A DNA stretch of 64,000 nt from Torreya grandis (taxonomy: Eukaryota > Streptophyta > Pinopsida > Cupressales > Taxaceae): assembly GCA_037957365.1 (NCBI GenBank), contig JARHVA010000458.1, forward strand, positions 5,350,015-5,414,014, in the 5' to 3' direction. The position numbers were made by a program, and so were the translations under genes. Below are positions 45,770-58,709 of this stretch, piece by piece. Under the pieces are notes generated by a model, which searched no databases, was not told the origin of the DNA, and was given only the letters and a program-made list of their open reading frames with translations. The stretch's first letter is position 1, and the number at the start of each line of letters is the position of its first letter.

Positions 45770-47600
45770 TATAACAAACAAATAATGAAATACTAAGGAA
45801 TTACTGTAATTGAGTTTGGGATTGCATGAAAAGTTTTCATGCTTTCAATATATCAGTAGTTCCAAGAGAATATAATGATAGAGTTGATTCATTAGCTATT
45901 TCAGCCACTCTCTTGATTCCTCACAAAGATTTCCAAGGAAATAAGTATATCATTGAGTTGTTTTTTTATCTTAGTGTTCCTGACAATGTCAATCATTAGT
46001 AGGTTTTCAATAATGATGAGCAAGTTATCTCATTATTGGAGAAAGTGGAAAATTTCAGTGAGTTTTATTTTGAAGGAAGTGATTCTACCCCTTAAGAATT
46101 AATTTTTGAAGTTAACAAGTAAATTATCAAATAAATCGTGCAACTAAAAGGGAATAGAATTACCAAAGGGTTGGTATCTTTGGAGAGACTTTTTGATAAA
46201 CACGATTGATTCTTTAAACATCAACAATCAGAATCATATTCATTTACAAAAATTGAGAAAATCAATCTAGGGATAAAAGATCATCCTAAGATGATAAATA
46301 TTAGGAAATTTTGTTCATTACAAGAAAGGGAGAAGTTGGTGAGACTCTTATGCTGGTACATTGATGTATTAGCATATTCATATTCTGATTTGAAATCTTT
46401 CTGACTGAAAGAAGTACAACATGATATTCCTCTTGAGCTAAGGTCTCAGCCTCATAAGTAAAAATAGTGACTATATAATCCCAAACTATTAAGTAATATC
46501 CTCCCTAAAATTTAAAAAATGTTGAATTTTTAGATTATCTTTCCTATGCATCATTCCACATGGCTAGCCAATATTATTCTTGTGAGGAAAAAGAATGGAA
46601 AAATCCATATCTACGTTGATTTTTGTAATTTGAACTAATTGTCACTTAAGGATAATTACCCATTACTGATAATGGATCAAGTAATACAAATAGTGATGGG
46701 TTTATAAATGTTATCCATGTTAGATTGCTTCTTGAGATACAATCAAGTGAAGGTCCATGATGTAGATCAACATAAGACAACCTTCACTATTCCATAGGGA
46801 ACTTTTGCCTATCATAGGATGCCTTTTAGATTGATCAATGTTGGTGCTACCTTTCAGAGTGATGTGGATTTGGATTTCTAAGATATAATTGGTAAGTTTA
46901 TTGTAGTCTATCTAGATGATCTAATCAATTTCTCAAAAAAGTGTAAATATCATTGTGACCATTTGTAGTAAGTGATTGAAAGATGTTGTGAACATAGGAT
47001 ATCTCTTAACCCCAAGAAATACATTTTTGGGGTTACTGAAGGTAAGATCCTTGGACACTTTGTGTATAAGGAAGGAATCAAGATTTATCATGAATGGGTC
47101 AAGTTAATTTAGAATCTTATGCTGTCATAAAGTAAGATAGGAGTCTATTCTTTCTTTGGGAAAGTTAATTTCTTATGAAGATTTGTTCTAGATTTTGCTA
47201 AAAAGGCATGTCATATCATTGATATGATGAAAGGGAAATCAATATTTCATTGGAACATGGAAGGAAGAGTTTCTTTCCATGAGATCAACGAAGTAATTGC
47301 ATTTTCTCCTATCCTAGTTTTCCCTGATTATACCAAGAATTTTATCATGTATAGTTATGCATCAAAGCCTACCTTGTCCATAATCTTGGTACAATCAAAT
47401 GAAGATCAGATTGAATATCCCATAGCTTTAATGAGTTTCCCTCTAAAAGCTCATGACCTAAATTACTCATCCATGGAAAAAGATTCTTATTCTATGGTGA
47501 AAGTAGTTAAGCATTTCATGTACTACATCCTCAACTCTCACACCATTATGCTAGTACCAGATTCTTCAGTTAAGTCCATTTTGACCCAATAAGAGTTTGG
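45770..47600 (+). pseudogene. Tether, reverse transcriptase and RNase H, second internal region
   Basis: The tether (PKGLVSLERLFDKHD, INLGIKDHPKMINI, LLCWYIDVLAYSYSDLKSF) leads to RT: HHSTWLANIILVRKKNGKIH, LSLKDNYPLLIMDQV, GTFAYHRMPFRLINVGATFQ and the catalytic VVYLDDL (46909-46920), then SLNPKKYIFGVTEGKILGHF. The gypsy RNase H is in a 122-codon open stretch (47224-47592: MYSYASKPTLSIILVQSN, FPLKAHDLNYSSMEKDSY, NSHTIMLVPDSSVKSILTQ). This copy is better kept than the first. Confidence 0.9.
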
Positions 47601-48840
47601 AGGTAAATGAGGCAATTAGATTACCAAAATCCAAGAGTATGATATGGATATTAAGCCTATAAAACTTGTTCATGGAAAAGGTTTGTGTCAACTCATGGCA
47701 GAAACCAAACCATGAGAGATACCCAACAATGAGGGAGATACAGAAGAACTTCCTACAGTCTTGCTTGTGAGCAGAATGAATGAATGGTATTTTGACATTA
47801 ATTTTTTCCTCACATATGGACAATGTCCAAAACATTTGTCTCTCAAAGAGAAGAGGACAATCAAGCTCAAGGCTAAAAACTTCATCCTTTGGGACAATGA
47901 TTTGTATAAGTGAAACATTGATGGAATTTTTATACGATGTGTAGATAAAGCAAAGCAAGGCAAGTTGTTGGAATATTTTCATGATTTGGCTTATGGAGGA
48001 CATTTTTTAGCCTTGATCACAACTCATAATATTTTATGGGAAATATATTTTTGGCCAACACTTTTTTAGGATGCATATTCTTGGGTGTGTAAATGCAATA
48101 AGTGTTAGCAATTTGTGGGGAAACCAAAGTTAGCAGCCTTACCTCTTAAGCTAGTATCCATTGAAGAACCTTTTTAGAAATGGGGTGTTGATTTCATTGG
48201 CTTGGTGAATTCATTGTCAATTTTAGGGCATATTTATGTTCTTATGGATATAGATTACTTTACCAAGTGGGTGGAGGCAATTCCAACCAAACATGCCACT
48301 TCAGAGGTTGTTTGCATCTTCCTCAAAGAAAATATCATCATAAGATTTAGTGTGCCAAACAAAATTTTAACTGATAACATTTACCTATTTCACATCCCAA
48401 GAGATGACTCAGTTCTATTTTGAATATGGAATCATTCTATCTCACACCTCGGACTACTTCCCTCAAGGAAATGGTCAGGCTGAGTCAAGTAATAAGAACT
48501 TGGTAAGTATCATCAGGAAGTTGGTAGAGAAAAACTAGAGAACTTGGCATAAGGATTTGTATGATGCATTATGGGATGATCGTATCACTCTTAAGTAAGT
48601 GAATGGTATGTTTCATTTCTAAATTTTGTATATATTGAATGTAAAAATACCCATCACATTAGAGTTGTATGCTCTCAGATTAGATAAGGCAATTAAAGAT
48701 GAAACATTTGAAATATCTCTAGACAAGTGTATTATGTATCTCACTAAGATAGAGGAGCAACGTATAAAGATAGTAGACTTCATTACTAAACATCAAAGTC
48801 ATGTCAAGGAACTTTTTGACAAAAAAGCCAAGTCATGAGA
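47600..48840 (+). pseudogene. Integrase, second internal region
   Basis: Reads KIQEYDMDIKPIKLVHGKGL (end of RNase H), then FHDLAYGGHF, IYFWPTLF and VCKCNKC*QFVGK (HHCC zinc finger). The core shows WGVDFIGLVNSLSILGHI, DIDYFTKWVEAIPTKHATSE and RFSVPNKILTDN, with the second catalytic Asp kept, unlike the first copy. After a shift come LPSRKWSG-like residues of the GNGQAESSN block. The C-terminal part is 48626-48838 (ISLDKCIMYLTKIEEQRIKI). Confidence 0.88.
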
Positions 48841-49183
48841 TTTTTGAGTTGGAAATCTAGTTCTTTTGTGGGACAAGAGAAGAGAACTAAAAGGAATGCA
48901 TGGGAAATTAAATTATTTGTAGAGAGGTCCATTCCTCATCCATCAATTTTTTAGAGAATATAGTTTTATTTTATCATACCTAGATGGAACACCATTATCC
49001 TTGCCCTACAGTGGGAAACATCTGTACATATTGTAAATATTTGTATATTCTTCTTATTTTTTTTGGTTTGTTCAGTCGCCTCACTCCATGGCCCAATGGA
49101 GAAATCCACTTATATTTTTGGGATTCTCTTTCCTTCAAGCATTTCAAAGAATGCATGAAGTAAATTCCCCAATTAGAGCCAGT

Positions 49184-50088
49184 TGTTATCCTTGAATTTA
49201 GTAGGCTCAATTCATGGGATAGCCCCTATGAAAATTATTCATTTCATATCCCATGAGCTCTAAGCACACAAAATAAGGCCAATCACAACCTTCTTGTATT
49301 TGTTTTTCTCAAAAAGTTAGCTTTTTGAGGGAATTTTTAACTTCTTATGCAGTTCAGAGAATTTTTTTTAAAATACACCTAAGTTCAAATTGGTGCAGTC
49401 CAAAGAATGTTTTTTGAACTACACCAAAAACATGTAAAGGTGGAGAATTTCTCCACCACTACATGTGCAATCTAGATAATTTTCTCCAAACTTCACCAAG
49501 CGTGTAATATTAGAGAAATTATTTGCTAATGTATTTGCAGGTCAGAGAATTTCTTTGACCCTGTACCCAATCCCACCATCACATCGATAATTAATTCATA
49601 TTAATTACCTTTTCTATATATATTTAACCTAGGTAATTTTTGTTTTTATCATTTCTTTATCTCTCTCTTCACTATTTTTGAGCTATAGTGCCCCCCAGTC
49701 GCTATTTTTGAGTCTACATGCACCCTCACTTCATCATTCATTTGATTAGTTAGATCTTCCTAGTTTCATGGATTTTGTGCTCAAGTAACCACATCCTATT
49801 TTCATTTTCCTCTTTAGGTAGGTTTTTTTATTTTCATTTCTTTCTTTAGGCTTAAAGTTTGTTTTATTTTTTTAACTTAGGGTTTTTTTTTTAAATCTAT
49901 GTTCTTTAGACATTTTTCTCCAAGGAGCATGATTTACTCCATGTAGTGTTCTTCAGATATTTTTATCTGAAGAACAACCTATCTCACTCCCAAAACCCTT
50001 TGGTGCATCTCAAAAAAAAATCTCTGAATGCACCAAAATGTTTGTTTTACCCCAAGTTCACCACAAGTGCATTTCAGAGAAAATTCTG
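49184..50088 (+). repeat. Giant LTR, copy 3, truncated
   Basis: Starts TGTTATCCTTGAATTTAG after the second pol region and follows LTR copies 1 and 2 as far as a hairpin equivalent to 30161-30193 (copy 1) and 41779-41810 (copy 2). There it breaks off into unrelated RNase H-integrase sequence at about 50086-50088. Confidence 0.85.
49308..50088 (+). repeat. Hairpin array, LTR copy 3 (truncated)
   Basis: Perfect units: 49308-49329 (CTCAAAAAG/CTTTTTGAG), 49439-49457 (arms GGTGGAGAA) and 49948-49975 (arms GTTCTTCAGATA). The last two differ from LTR copy 2 by paired changes that preserve base pairing. The array ends inside a hairpin. Confidence 0.9.
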
Positions 50089-51340
50089 TTGGTAGTTAAT
50101 CAAGTGTTAGATGTTTATCAAACAAAAGAATAACATTTCATCCCATATAAATAAACAATACATCTAACAATGCAGTTTGAGATGTTTTCAATAGAAAACA
50201 TACCTTGCAAAGATAATCGTCATGTTGATGTAATGGATAATGTAGCTTTAATCATCCCCATTAACATCCATGATGAGCAACCAATTTTTAATATTCATCA
50301 GCTAAGACATCCATCAATCACTACAAAAACTTTATATATTTTATAAACCATGGAAGTCACTCACAACATAATAAATCAAGAATGGTATAGTGATATATAC
50401 AATTCATTATATCATGATGTTATCCCATAAACTTCTATGCCTAATGATATATGTAAATTACAATGTAAGGCAGTGATTTATGTTCTAATTAGAGGATCCT
50501 TATTCAAAATATCATTCAATAAGAAACTAATTCGATGCTTAAACCATGAATAAGCTAAAACAACTGTATTTGAAGTATATAATAGCGAATGTGGTGGTCA
50601 CTTTAACAATAAAGAAATATCTTATAAATTATTAAAAATGGGTTATTATTGGCTTACAATGGAAAATGAATGTCATGAACACATAAATCATATCAAATTA
50701 AATCATGATCCCTCATATAAATTGAAACCTACTATTTCACCTTAGCCATTTTATCTTTGGGGCTTTTATATAATCAAAAAAATAAATCCAAAATCATCGA
50801 ATGGTCACAAGTTCATCATTGCTATCACAAAATATTTTACAAAATGGGTTGAGGCCATACCTATACAATATACTACAACAAAGGATAGTTGTCACTTTTT
50901 AATGACACATATTATTTTAAGGTTTCAGCTACTATGAGCTATTATCATAAACAACAAATCATACTTTAAAAAAAATATAGTTAATTACTTATTTACAAGT
51001 CTCTCTCAAGGATATTATCAAATATGAGTATCAAGAGAAATGATTACATGAACTATAAATGCTTGACAAAAAATAAGTTATTGAACACTCCAAAGTCTAT
51101 CAGGATCACATCAAAAGAGCATATGGTAAGAAGATACACAATAATGAATTTAAAATTAGGGATTTAGTACTCAAATAAAATTATAATGATATTAATATAA
51201 CTAAATAAATTAAGGGTAAATTCAAACCCAATTAGTTGGGTCCATTCATGGTAACTAACAAGAGCTTACTATTTAGCTACACTTGAATGGAACCCTGTGA
51301 ATAATCATATGAACAACATGCACTTATACTAATATTATAC
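50086..51340 (+). pseudogene. RNase H-integrase fragment of another Tat-like gypsy element
   Basis: Starts within an RNase H: VVNQVLDVYQTKE, then FEMFSIENIPCKDNRHVDVM (equivalent to 'F....HIPR..N..AD.LA'). Next come a spacer, the zinc region SECGGHFNNKEISYKLLKMG and YYWLTMENECHEHINH, and the core LWGFYIIKKINPKSSNGHKF, TKYFTKWVEAIP and IIINNKSYF (second Asp to Asn). Here an RNase H lies directly upstream of integrase, the usual Tat layout, unlike elements I and IV. Gag to RT are absent. Confidence 0.82.
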
Positions 51341-52075
51341 ATCAAAATTAAAAGAATATTAGAAAAATAATAATCAAATATTACAAAAAATAAAAAAACA
51401 TTCATAATATTTTTAAAAAATAAAACATTAGGGCCTAAGTATGACATGAGACTCTAGTTTACTTCTCTACATATGTTATTTATCACATGTTTTTTTAGAT
51501 ATCCTATTGTTATTTTTTACCCATGCATTTCATGAGGTATATTAATGTGATGTAAGACATAAAATATAAATACATTCTTATATGATGGACCCCTTCTAAC
51601 CAATGGCCATGCCTATGATGGGGGCATTTAAATTCTATAAGATACAATATAAGAGATTTGATTTATCTATGACCTCAAATTCAAGATCAAGATACATATC
51701 TTATAATTGTCTTGATAATTCATTCATATTTTACATTATGCCAATAAATTTTTTATATGATCCTTTGATGTTTTTTACTTTTTTGCGTGATAGGCTAACA
51801 TTGATTGATTATTATGTGTGGCCTTTGGCCCTTGTATGATTTTTTTTTGAACATATCTATGAGATCATTGTTTGGTATGTGAGATATTTTAACATGTCCA
51901 TTTCCTATGGCCCTTGTCCCTATGTGTGAAATAATTTCTTGTGTGACATTTGGACATGTTCATTTTATTCAACCCTTGACCTTATTATATAGCAGTATGT
52001 GTTGTGATTGTGTGCTTGACTAACAGTGCCATAGTGCATATCATGCACTTTGGTAGGTGGTTACCTTAATGTGTG

Positions 52076-52078
<3 letters not shown>

Positions 52079-52134
<56 letters not shown>
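52079..52134. repeat. (CA)28 microsatellite
   Basis: Uninterrupted CA dinucleotides over 56 bp. Confidence 0.98.
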
Positions 52135-52135
<1 letters not shown>

Positions 52136-52678
52136 CATGTTGTATACCTTGAATTCAATATGTTACATATATGCTTCAATAAAAATTGAATTATATGATA
52201 CCTGACTCTCCAACGTGTTAACATAATGCTATATAGTCATATATTTATCGCATGCCATAATTAACTCTTAATTTGATATGCATGGCTTACATGTTACATC
52301 CCTCATCTCAAAATGGGTCACAATGGGCTTGTCTTCGATATCCAAATCTCCATAAATATATTTCTGACATACTATAGGTTGAAAGATATATAGTACATGT
52401 TTCAAAAATATATAGTAAATGTTTTCAAATATTCAAAGTGATTCAAAAATAAAATATATGACATATATTAACATATTATGGGGGCATATGACATGAATAT
52501 AAACTTATTTCTCAAATAATAAAATAATAAAATCATACACACTTGAATGCATATGCAAAAAAGTTTCAAAATCAAAGTTACAAGTTATAAATACATTCAC
52601 AACTGAGCATATAGATCCATAACATTCTATATCATTGGTACATTTTTAGAGGGTTCATGCTACTCATTCATACTCAAT

Positions 52679-52790
52679 TTTGTTCAAAGTTGTAAAATTC
52701 AATGTTTTAAAAGTTCAAAGTTGAAATATTTCAAGTTTCAAAGAGGTGAAAATGCAAAGTTTCAAAGTTCAAAGTACAAACTTCAAAGAA
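52679..52790. repeat. Low-complexity TTCAAAGT repeats
   Basis: About eight irregular copies of TTCAAAGT, TTTCAAAG or TTCAATGT in 110 bp, with no fixed spacing. Confidence 0.7.
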
Positions 52791-55009
52791 AAATATTAAT
52801 TTTTAGAGAAAATTATATGATCAATGCGGTCATAATGGGGGCATGAACATTATTCATTCCCTATTGATTATTTAAAATAAAATCTATATCCATGTGCAAT
52901 GGTGTGATTCAAAATTATAAGGATGACATATATTCAAGTGCAGTGACACTCAATGGTCTTGCCATCCCTTTTAGGAACCTTAGTATGGTTAGACCTTTTT
53001 TGAATTATTACAATAGGTACTATTTCCTATTCATGATAGTTATAATAATGCATCTTTCCAACTCAAGAGCTTGATTATTATCCAAATCAAGACTTGATCG
53101 CTCTCAATTCACCATTGGTTCAAATTATCTAAATGCTTTAACAAAGGGGCACATTTCTCCATAATTTGATATAGGTTACAAGGTAATTTAGTTTTACATA
53201 AATAAAATTTACTACTCACTTGTTCTCTTTTCAATATCACAATTTTAAAAGTTAATCTTTTTCAAGTTTCAAATTCATAAATTAATGCTCTATGTGTTGT
53301 TATAGGGTTTACTAAATTTAAGTCACAATTGAAGTTCTAACATCATGAAATAAATGTTAGCTTAGTAGTAGAAATCAAAAATCTAATTTAAATACTACCA
53401 ATAACCTAAACATGTGTCTTTAGATTGATCAATAATAATAAGAATGAATTTCAAAATAGAAAACAAACATAATTGTTATACATTATTGTAATTCTCTTGC
53501 CAATTTTTTGGTGTTCTCATATGTATGGATATAGTTTTAAGATTTTTGATGGATACATGTGATCAAATATGTATCTTTTCTAAATGGAAAATTTGGATTG
53601 ATAAGTTATGGTCTTGAGGTATGAGTGACTCAATAAAAGGTCAACACTTCATTATGTCATCAAGACTTGATAAAAGTGGAGGGGGAACCCTCTTTTTATA
53701 GCTTTGGCTGAATGATATGGAACATCAATATTGGAGTAAAATATATGGTTAAGGATTAGTCCTCCTCCCCATAAATGATGGAGGTGGTGTAATACCCCTA
53801 TATTTGAACCTTGGTACCCTTGTTGACGTGCATTAGACTAACATATTGATCTTTCAAATGCATAGAAATTCAAATGTTGTTCCCTCCCTTATTTTGAGAG
53901 ATTTATTTGATTGAAATACAATTAGAATGATATTTTTATTTTTAAATCTTAATCCAATAAATATTAAAATATACTTAAATCTAGGGGAATTTTATAATGT
54001 ATTTTTATGGAAACTTATGTCTAGCCTCTTTAGGAAGGTTAATGGAGCAATGGGTTAGGCCTTAGACTAGGGTGGGTGGATGTCCCCTATGGAGTGTAAA
54101 TTTAGAAAATATAAGAAAATTTATTGTTGAGTGTAAATGACCCTTTTGACTTTGTAAAAAGTGATTAACTTAGAAAAGTAATCCCACATGGGCTTGTAAG
54201 GTCATTAAGAGTAAGTATGGGCTTGTAAGACATGGTGTGAATCTTGCAAGAAAAAATACCCTCAACTTTATTGGGTTGGGTTTATAATCCTTGGTATATA
54301 AAATTTAAACTTTATTTTATTTCCCACACTTAGTCTTATTTTTATTGTTCATTGGGGTTCATTTTGGTGGAGGGAATCGAAGTGGAGAAGGAAAATATTG
54401 GATAAGTTTGGAAGAAATAAGGGTAGAGGTTGGTTTATTTTCATTCTTCTCTTTTATATTTTAAAACGCTTGATAAATTAATGAACTTTTCCCCTCCCCC
54501 CGCACACCCCCCCTACTAATTGAATAGTAATTGTTCAATTGGAGTTGTGTTAATTATTTAATGAATATTCTCTCCCTTCCTTTCACACTTTAGTATATAA
54601 TAGATCTTTTTATTGTATTTTATTAAGAGGAAAGAACTTTTATCCTTTCCTTCCACTCCTCTCTCCTTGAGCCATGAATATTTAAATTTTAGAGTAATTA
54701 TTGTTCAATTTATGTTGGTTATGATTGCAAATGAAATGTGGATGTTATTTTGTTAGAAAATATTGACATCTTTCTCTATTCCTCCTTGTATCAAAGTGAA
54801 TGAAATAAATATCTCTTTATTCCCTTAAACTACTAAAGAAAATCTATATTGAAAATGAATATGCAATGTTTTGAATAATAATATGAAAAATTTGTGTTTG
54901 CTTATTACAATTTCTTGTGAACATGTTTGTCTCCTCTTGAACTCTTAATGAAAATCACATTTTTGGGACTGATAAAGTATTATTAGTGTAAATACCATAG
55001 TTAAATTTT

Positions 55010-55110
55010 CAATAAATCTTGATTTTTTCCAATAAATCTTGATTTTTTTCCAATAAATCTTGATTTTTTTCAATAAATCTTGATTTTTTTCAATAAATCT
55101 TGATTTTTTT
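55010..55110. repeat. Five tandem copies of a 20-21-bp unit
   Basis: CAATAAATCTTGATTTTTT repeats at 55010, 55030, 55051, 55071 and 55091. The matching place in the 3' LTR (about 62907) has a single related copy, so the array grew after insertion or shrank in the other LTR. Confidence 0.95.
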
Positions 55111-55916
55111 TGTGTTTATGAGGAAAATACCATTTTATTTATTGTTTATTTTATATCTTATATGTTGAAAAAGAAACATTTAAAATAGACCTCTCTTCAT
55201 CTCTTCCAATTTTATCTGTTTTGTAAAAAAAATGGTTTTAGTGATGCAAGTTATTTATTTTATGAATAATTAGCGCAAATTAGAATGAGAAATTTTATAT
55301 TAGAAAATGTAACAAATATTCATCTTAAGTTTAAACTATGTGAATAAAGATGTACATTGTGTATCTCCATATCTCTCTTAAGATTTATTTTTAATTAAGA
55401 ATTTTGTATTGGTAATATAATTTGTTTATTTCAAATTGTGTTTTCCAAAAATGATAAGGAAACTATTAAGTTAAAACTTGCTTTCAAAATAGATATTTGT
55501 AAGTATACACATATGCAAATTAAATGGTGAATGAATAGAATTATTTTACGTGTGTGTTCTTATATAATAAATAAATAGATAAATAAACTGGTGTGTATAT
55601 ATATAAACTATATATAAACAAATATACTTAAATTAAAATAATAAAAAATATAATATATATAAAAAATTGCATGAGTGGTGGGGTGGTTGGCCAAGCAATT
55701 GCCCACCCACATTTGTAATAAAGGGGGAAGGGTGGGATAGAGTACGGACAGGATGATGACACATCCAGTCGCCCCCAAACCCTTGGAAACCTAAAACCCA
55801 TATAAATGAGGGGGGATGACTATGTAGCCATTTACCCATCTCATAGGGTCACGATAGTTGCATAAGCTGCCACCTGGATTATTATTATAAACCAAAAAAA
55901 TATGTATATGTTTTTA

Positions 55917-55935
55917 AAATAAATAAATAAATAAA

Positions 55936-55971
<36 letters not shown>
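55917..55971. repeat. (AAAT)n and (TA)n microsatellite in the 5' LTR
   Basis: AAAT repeats run into about 33 bp of TA (55939-55971). The equivalent position in the 3' LTR holds (AC)n instead. Confidence 0.95.
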
Positions 55972-55974
<3 letters not shown>

Positions 55975-58683
55975 CATGCATCTATGTATATATGTATGGA
56001 TGGTGTATGTATGTATGTATACTTATAAATAATCCTTACCGTTTGTATCTATATGTACACATATAATTAGGTTACATCCCATTGGTATGGGCTTGAATTT
56101 GTTGAGTTTTTCCTTTTTAAGCTCCATCTCTAACCTTCAAAATAAAACAAAAAATGAAAGAGAGAAATGAAATAAAAATGAAAGAATTTAACTTTTATCT
56201 TACAAAAAAGAAGTTTATGGCAACTTTGAGAAACCAAATATCAAGTGGTGGGTGGTGATCCACTCAAGCTAAGGTTGAATATTTAATCCTCACCCACTTA
56301 ATTCAAGTGATAATTTTATTTTTACTCAATTAATTAATGTATTAAATTTACTTGTAATCCTTGTTTATTTTTTATTATAGTACAAACTTGTAATTTTGTT
56401 TCCTCTTAACAATCTTAAAATGCACCCACCATGGTTCATATTAAAACAATAATTAACTCCTTGAGAATAAATTTTAGATGATATATGTATAAGCAAGATG
56501 AAACCTAGTTGCAGGGCCACACTCTTTTTAAATTGACATTTATTTTAATTTCAAATTTATTTAAGACCTTATAAAATGTATTTAAAACCCTTTTTAGATT
56601 TTATTATTCAAAATATCTAAGATTGGAATTTGCCTAAATTGAGACTTAGAGATAATTATTTTAGGATGTGGACTTTGCCAACAACCAATGAATAATTTTT
56701 AATTTCTTTAACAATGATCTTTTGGGGCCATTTATAGAGGCATTTTATGGTGATAAAATTTACCCTTGTTTCCAACCTTCAAGGTCAATTTAGAATCGAC
56801 ATAATTAAAATACCTAGGAATGGTATTTTTAAAATACGAAAGTTGTAACCAATTTATAGTAGTTTTTAAATTATTATTAATTAATAAAATAAAATTTATC
56901 ATTAGTTTTACAATTTTTACTAGGGAGATTCTAAAGTCAATTTATATGAAAGTTTGTGAGAAAACTTTTCAAAGTAGTTAAAGCCACCTTGGAATGGTAT
57001 ACTAATTGAATGTTTTCCTCACAATAAAAATACTTTGTTGCCTTAAATGAAATATTTCTATCTTAGAGAATAGGTTCCCATATTAATAATTATTTATCCT
57101 CTTCTCTTGAATTAATACCATGGTTGCTTTTGCACCTATTTATTAGCTTAGAGTTTGGTATGTTTTGAAAGGTCTCTTGTTATGGTGGTGTTGTAGTGAT
57201 CTATTAACATATATATTTTTGGGTCATGACTACCCTACACTATCTATCTATATTTAGTTATAAATTTGTTACCTTAGTTCAAGTTTCAGGTTATAAATGT
57301 AAATATTTTTGTTTGGCTTAAGTTGCTAATGGGTAGACCTAGGATAAGGTCTTCTATAAGTTGTTTTAAATTATGTAGTTAGAATAAGTATTTTTTTAAC
57401 ACTCAAGATTATATTACTTGTACATTTAATTCTCATGTGTTTATATACTTTAGTGTTATTTAATTACATTTAGACTAGTTAGTGATCAAGGAGTTGCCCA
57501 CAAAGGTAACTTATTTTGCTCAATTTGATTGGTGAACATTGAATATATTCACATCTAATCTAATACTCATTTTAGAATGAGTGATCTAAAGCTAATCCTG
57601 ATTCTACACATGAAATAATAACTATAAATATGTAAGCAACTCAAGGAATTGACACAAGCTTAACAAACTAACCCTTAGGATGCCCCTTTGTGTGGGTATT
57701 ATCAACTAACTTGAGGATGTTCTTTGAGAAAAGTCTTATAAAAATAACCATTAAGATACCCTCCTAGTGTGGGTAATTGACAACTAACTTTAATGTGTTC
57801 TTGGAACATGTGCTTAAACATTGAACCCTTAGAACATGTGATTTAGTATGATTTTTATAGCATTCTTCCTCTCTAAGTGGTTTTTGTTGGTTCTAACCAC
57901 TTGGTTTTCTTAGGTGATGAGTTGTTGTGAAGAAGTGACCCTCACTAATTATTAAGAATTGATATTTTTCTTTATCATATTAACTTTGGACACCATTAAA
58001 GTCTCACTTAGGAGATATATCTTCTCTAAGTAATGTAAGTTAGAGATTGTTGAGACATTGACCTTGTTAGAATTAGAGAATAAATGTTCCTTGTCATGCT
58101 TTACTCTCATTGTGATGATTGTGAGAGTGTTTGGGTAACCACATGCACCTTGTGACATTTATAATTTGTGATAGATGACCTTTGTATTTGTCATTATTTT
58201 TAGTAGATTATAAGAGCTTAGTAGTTTTATTGAGTGATGTATTGTTTCCCTTGTTGGTTTAGATTTCCAACCTTTTTCAATGATGATGTCTTGTGGAGGA
58301 GGCCATCACAAGTGTAAGGAGAACTACATTAGACCCTGATTCTTTGGAAAAGATATGTAGGCTACCCAAGTTGTAGTGGGGGTATCAAGGATAGGTTCTT
58401 AGGCTAGATTAAGATGGTTATCATCATCTTTTATGTTGGGCTTGTCTAATAATGCTTAGATTGACTAATTATATAATATCAATTATATGATTTACTTAAT
58501 TTACTACATAATTGTATGTGTCACACTCATTTGTAAAAAAATTTAATAATAAATTACACATTATTTTATATACTTAATAGATTATATTAGTTAATAAACA
58601 TCATTAAACTAGGTTAGAAAAAATATCATATGTTTTTGATGTTTTAGTTAAGTTTTCTCTATTAAATTTTAGTTATCACATTT

Positions 58684-58695
58684 TAGTATCAGAGC
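58684..58695 (+). promoter_or_regulatory. Primer binding site of the LARD-like element
   Basis: TAGTATCAGAGC, three bases after the LTR end, differs by one G-to-A change from TGGTATCAGAGC, the initiator tRNA-Met site. Confidence 0.8.
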
Positions 58696-58709
58696 CCAAT
58701 TTTAACACT

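Larger units (their letters stand above)
29272..50088 (+). mobile_element. Ty3/gypsy (Tat-like) element IV: LTR-internal-LTR-internal-truncated LTR
   Basis: Three homologous LTR copies (29272-34714, 40885-44934, 49184-50088) alternate with two homologous gag-pol internals (34715-40884 and 44935-49183), all on the plus strand. The middle LTR is shared. This is the usual product of unequal recombination between elements of one family. The LTR start is taken as TGTTATCC; similarity may reach ~10 bp further left. The first LTR is about 5.4 kb, which is exceptionally long. Stops and shifts occur throughout, so it is not autonomous now. Confidence 0.85.
51341..53787. other. 2.4 kb AT-rich DNA, probably 3' remnant of the Tat-like element
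   Basis: No protein domain is visible. TGGGGGCAT occurs three times (about 51617, 52488, 52838) and resembles a purine tract before a 3' LTR, but no LTR pair can be shown. It contains a CA microsatellite and a TTCAAAG-rich tract. Confidence 0.35.
53788..58680 (+). repeat. 5' LTR of the LARD-like element (~4.9 kb)
   Basis: Starts TGTAATACCCCTATATTTGA (aligned with TGTGATACCCCCTATGTTTG at 61686) and ends TTATCACA before the primer site. GGTATATAAAATTT near 54296 may be a TATA box. The second half cannot be checked against the 3' LTR, which leaves the window, so nested insertions there are possible. Confidence 0.75.

Noticed and set aside
47566..48003. 145-codon minus-strand open frame
   Set aside because: Antisense of the RNase H-integrase region of element IV; no family signature.
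51600..51640. Polypurine tract and 3' LTR start after the Tat-like integrase fragment
   Set aside because: GATGGGGGCA looks suitable, but no TG start follows and no matching LTR copy is in the window.
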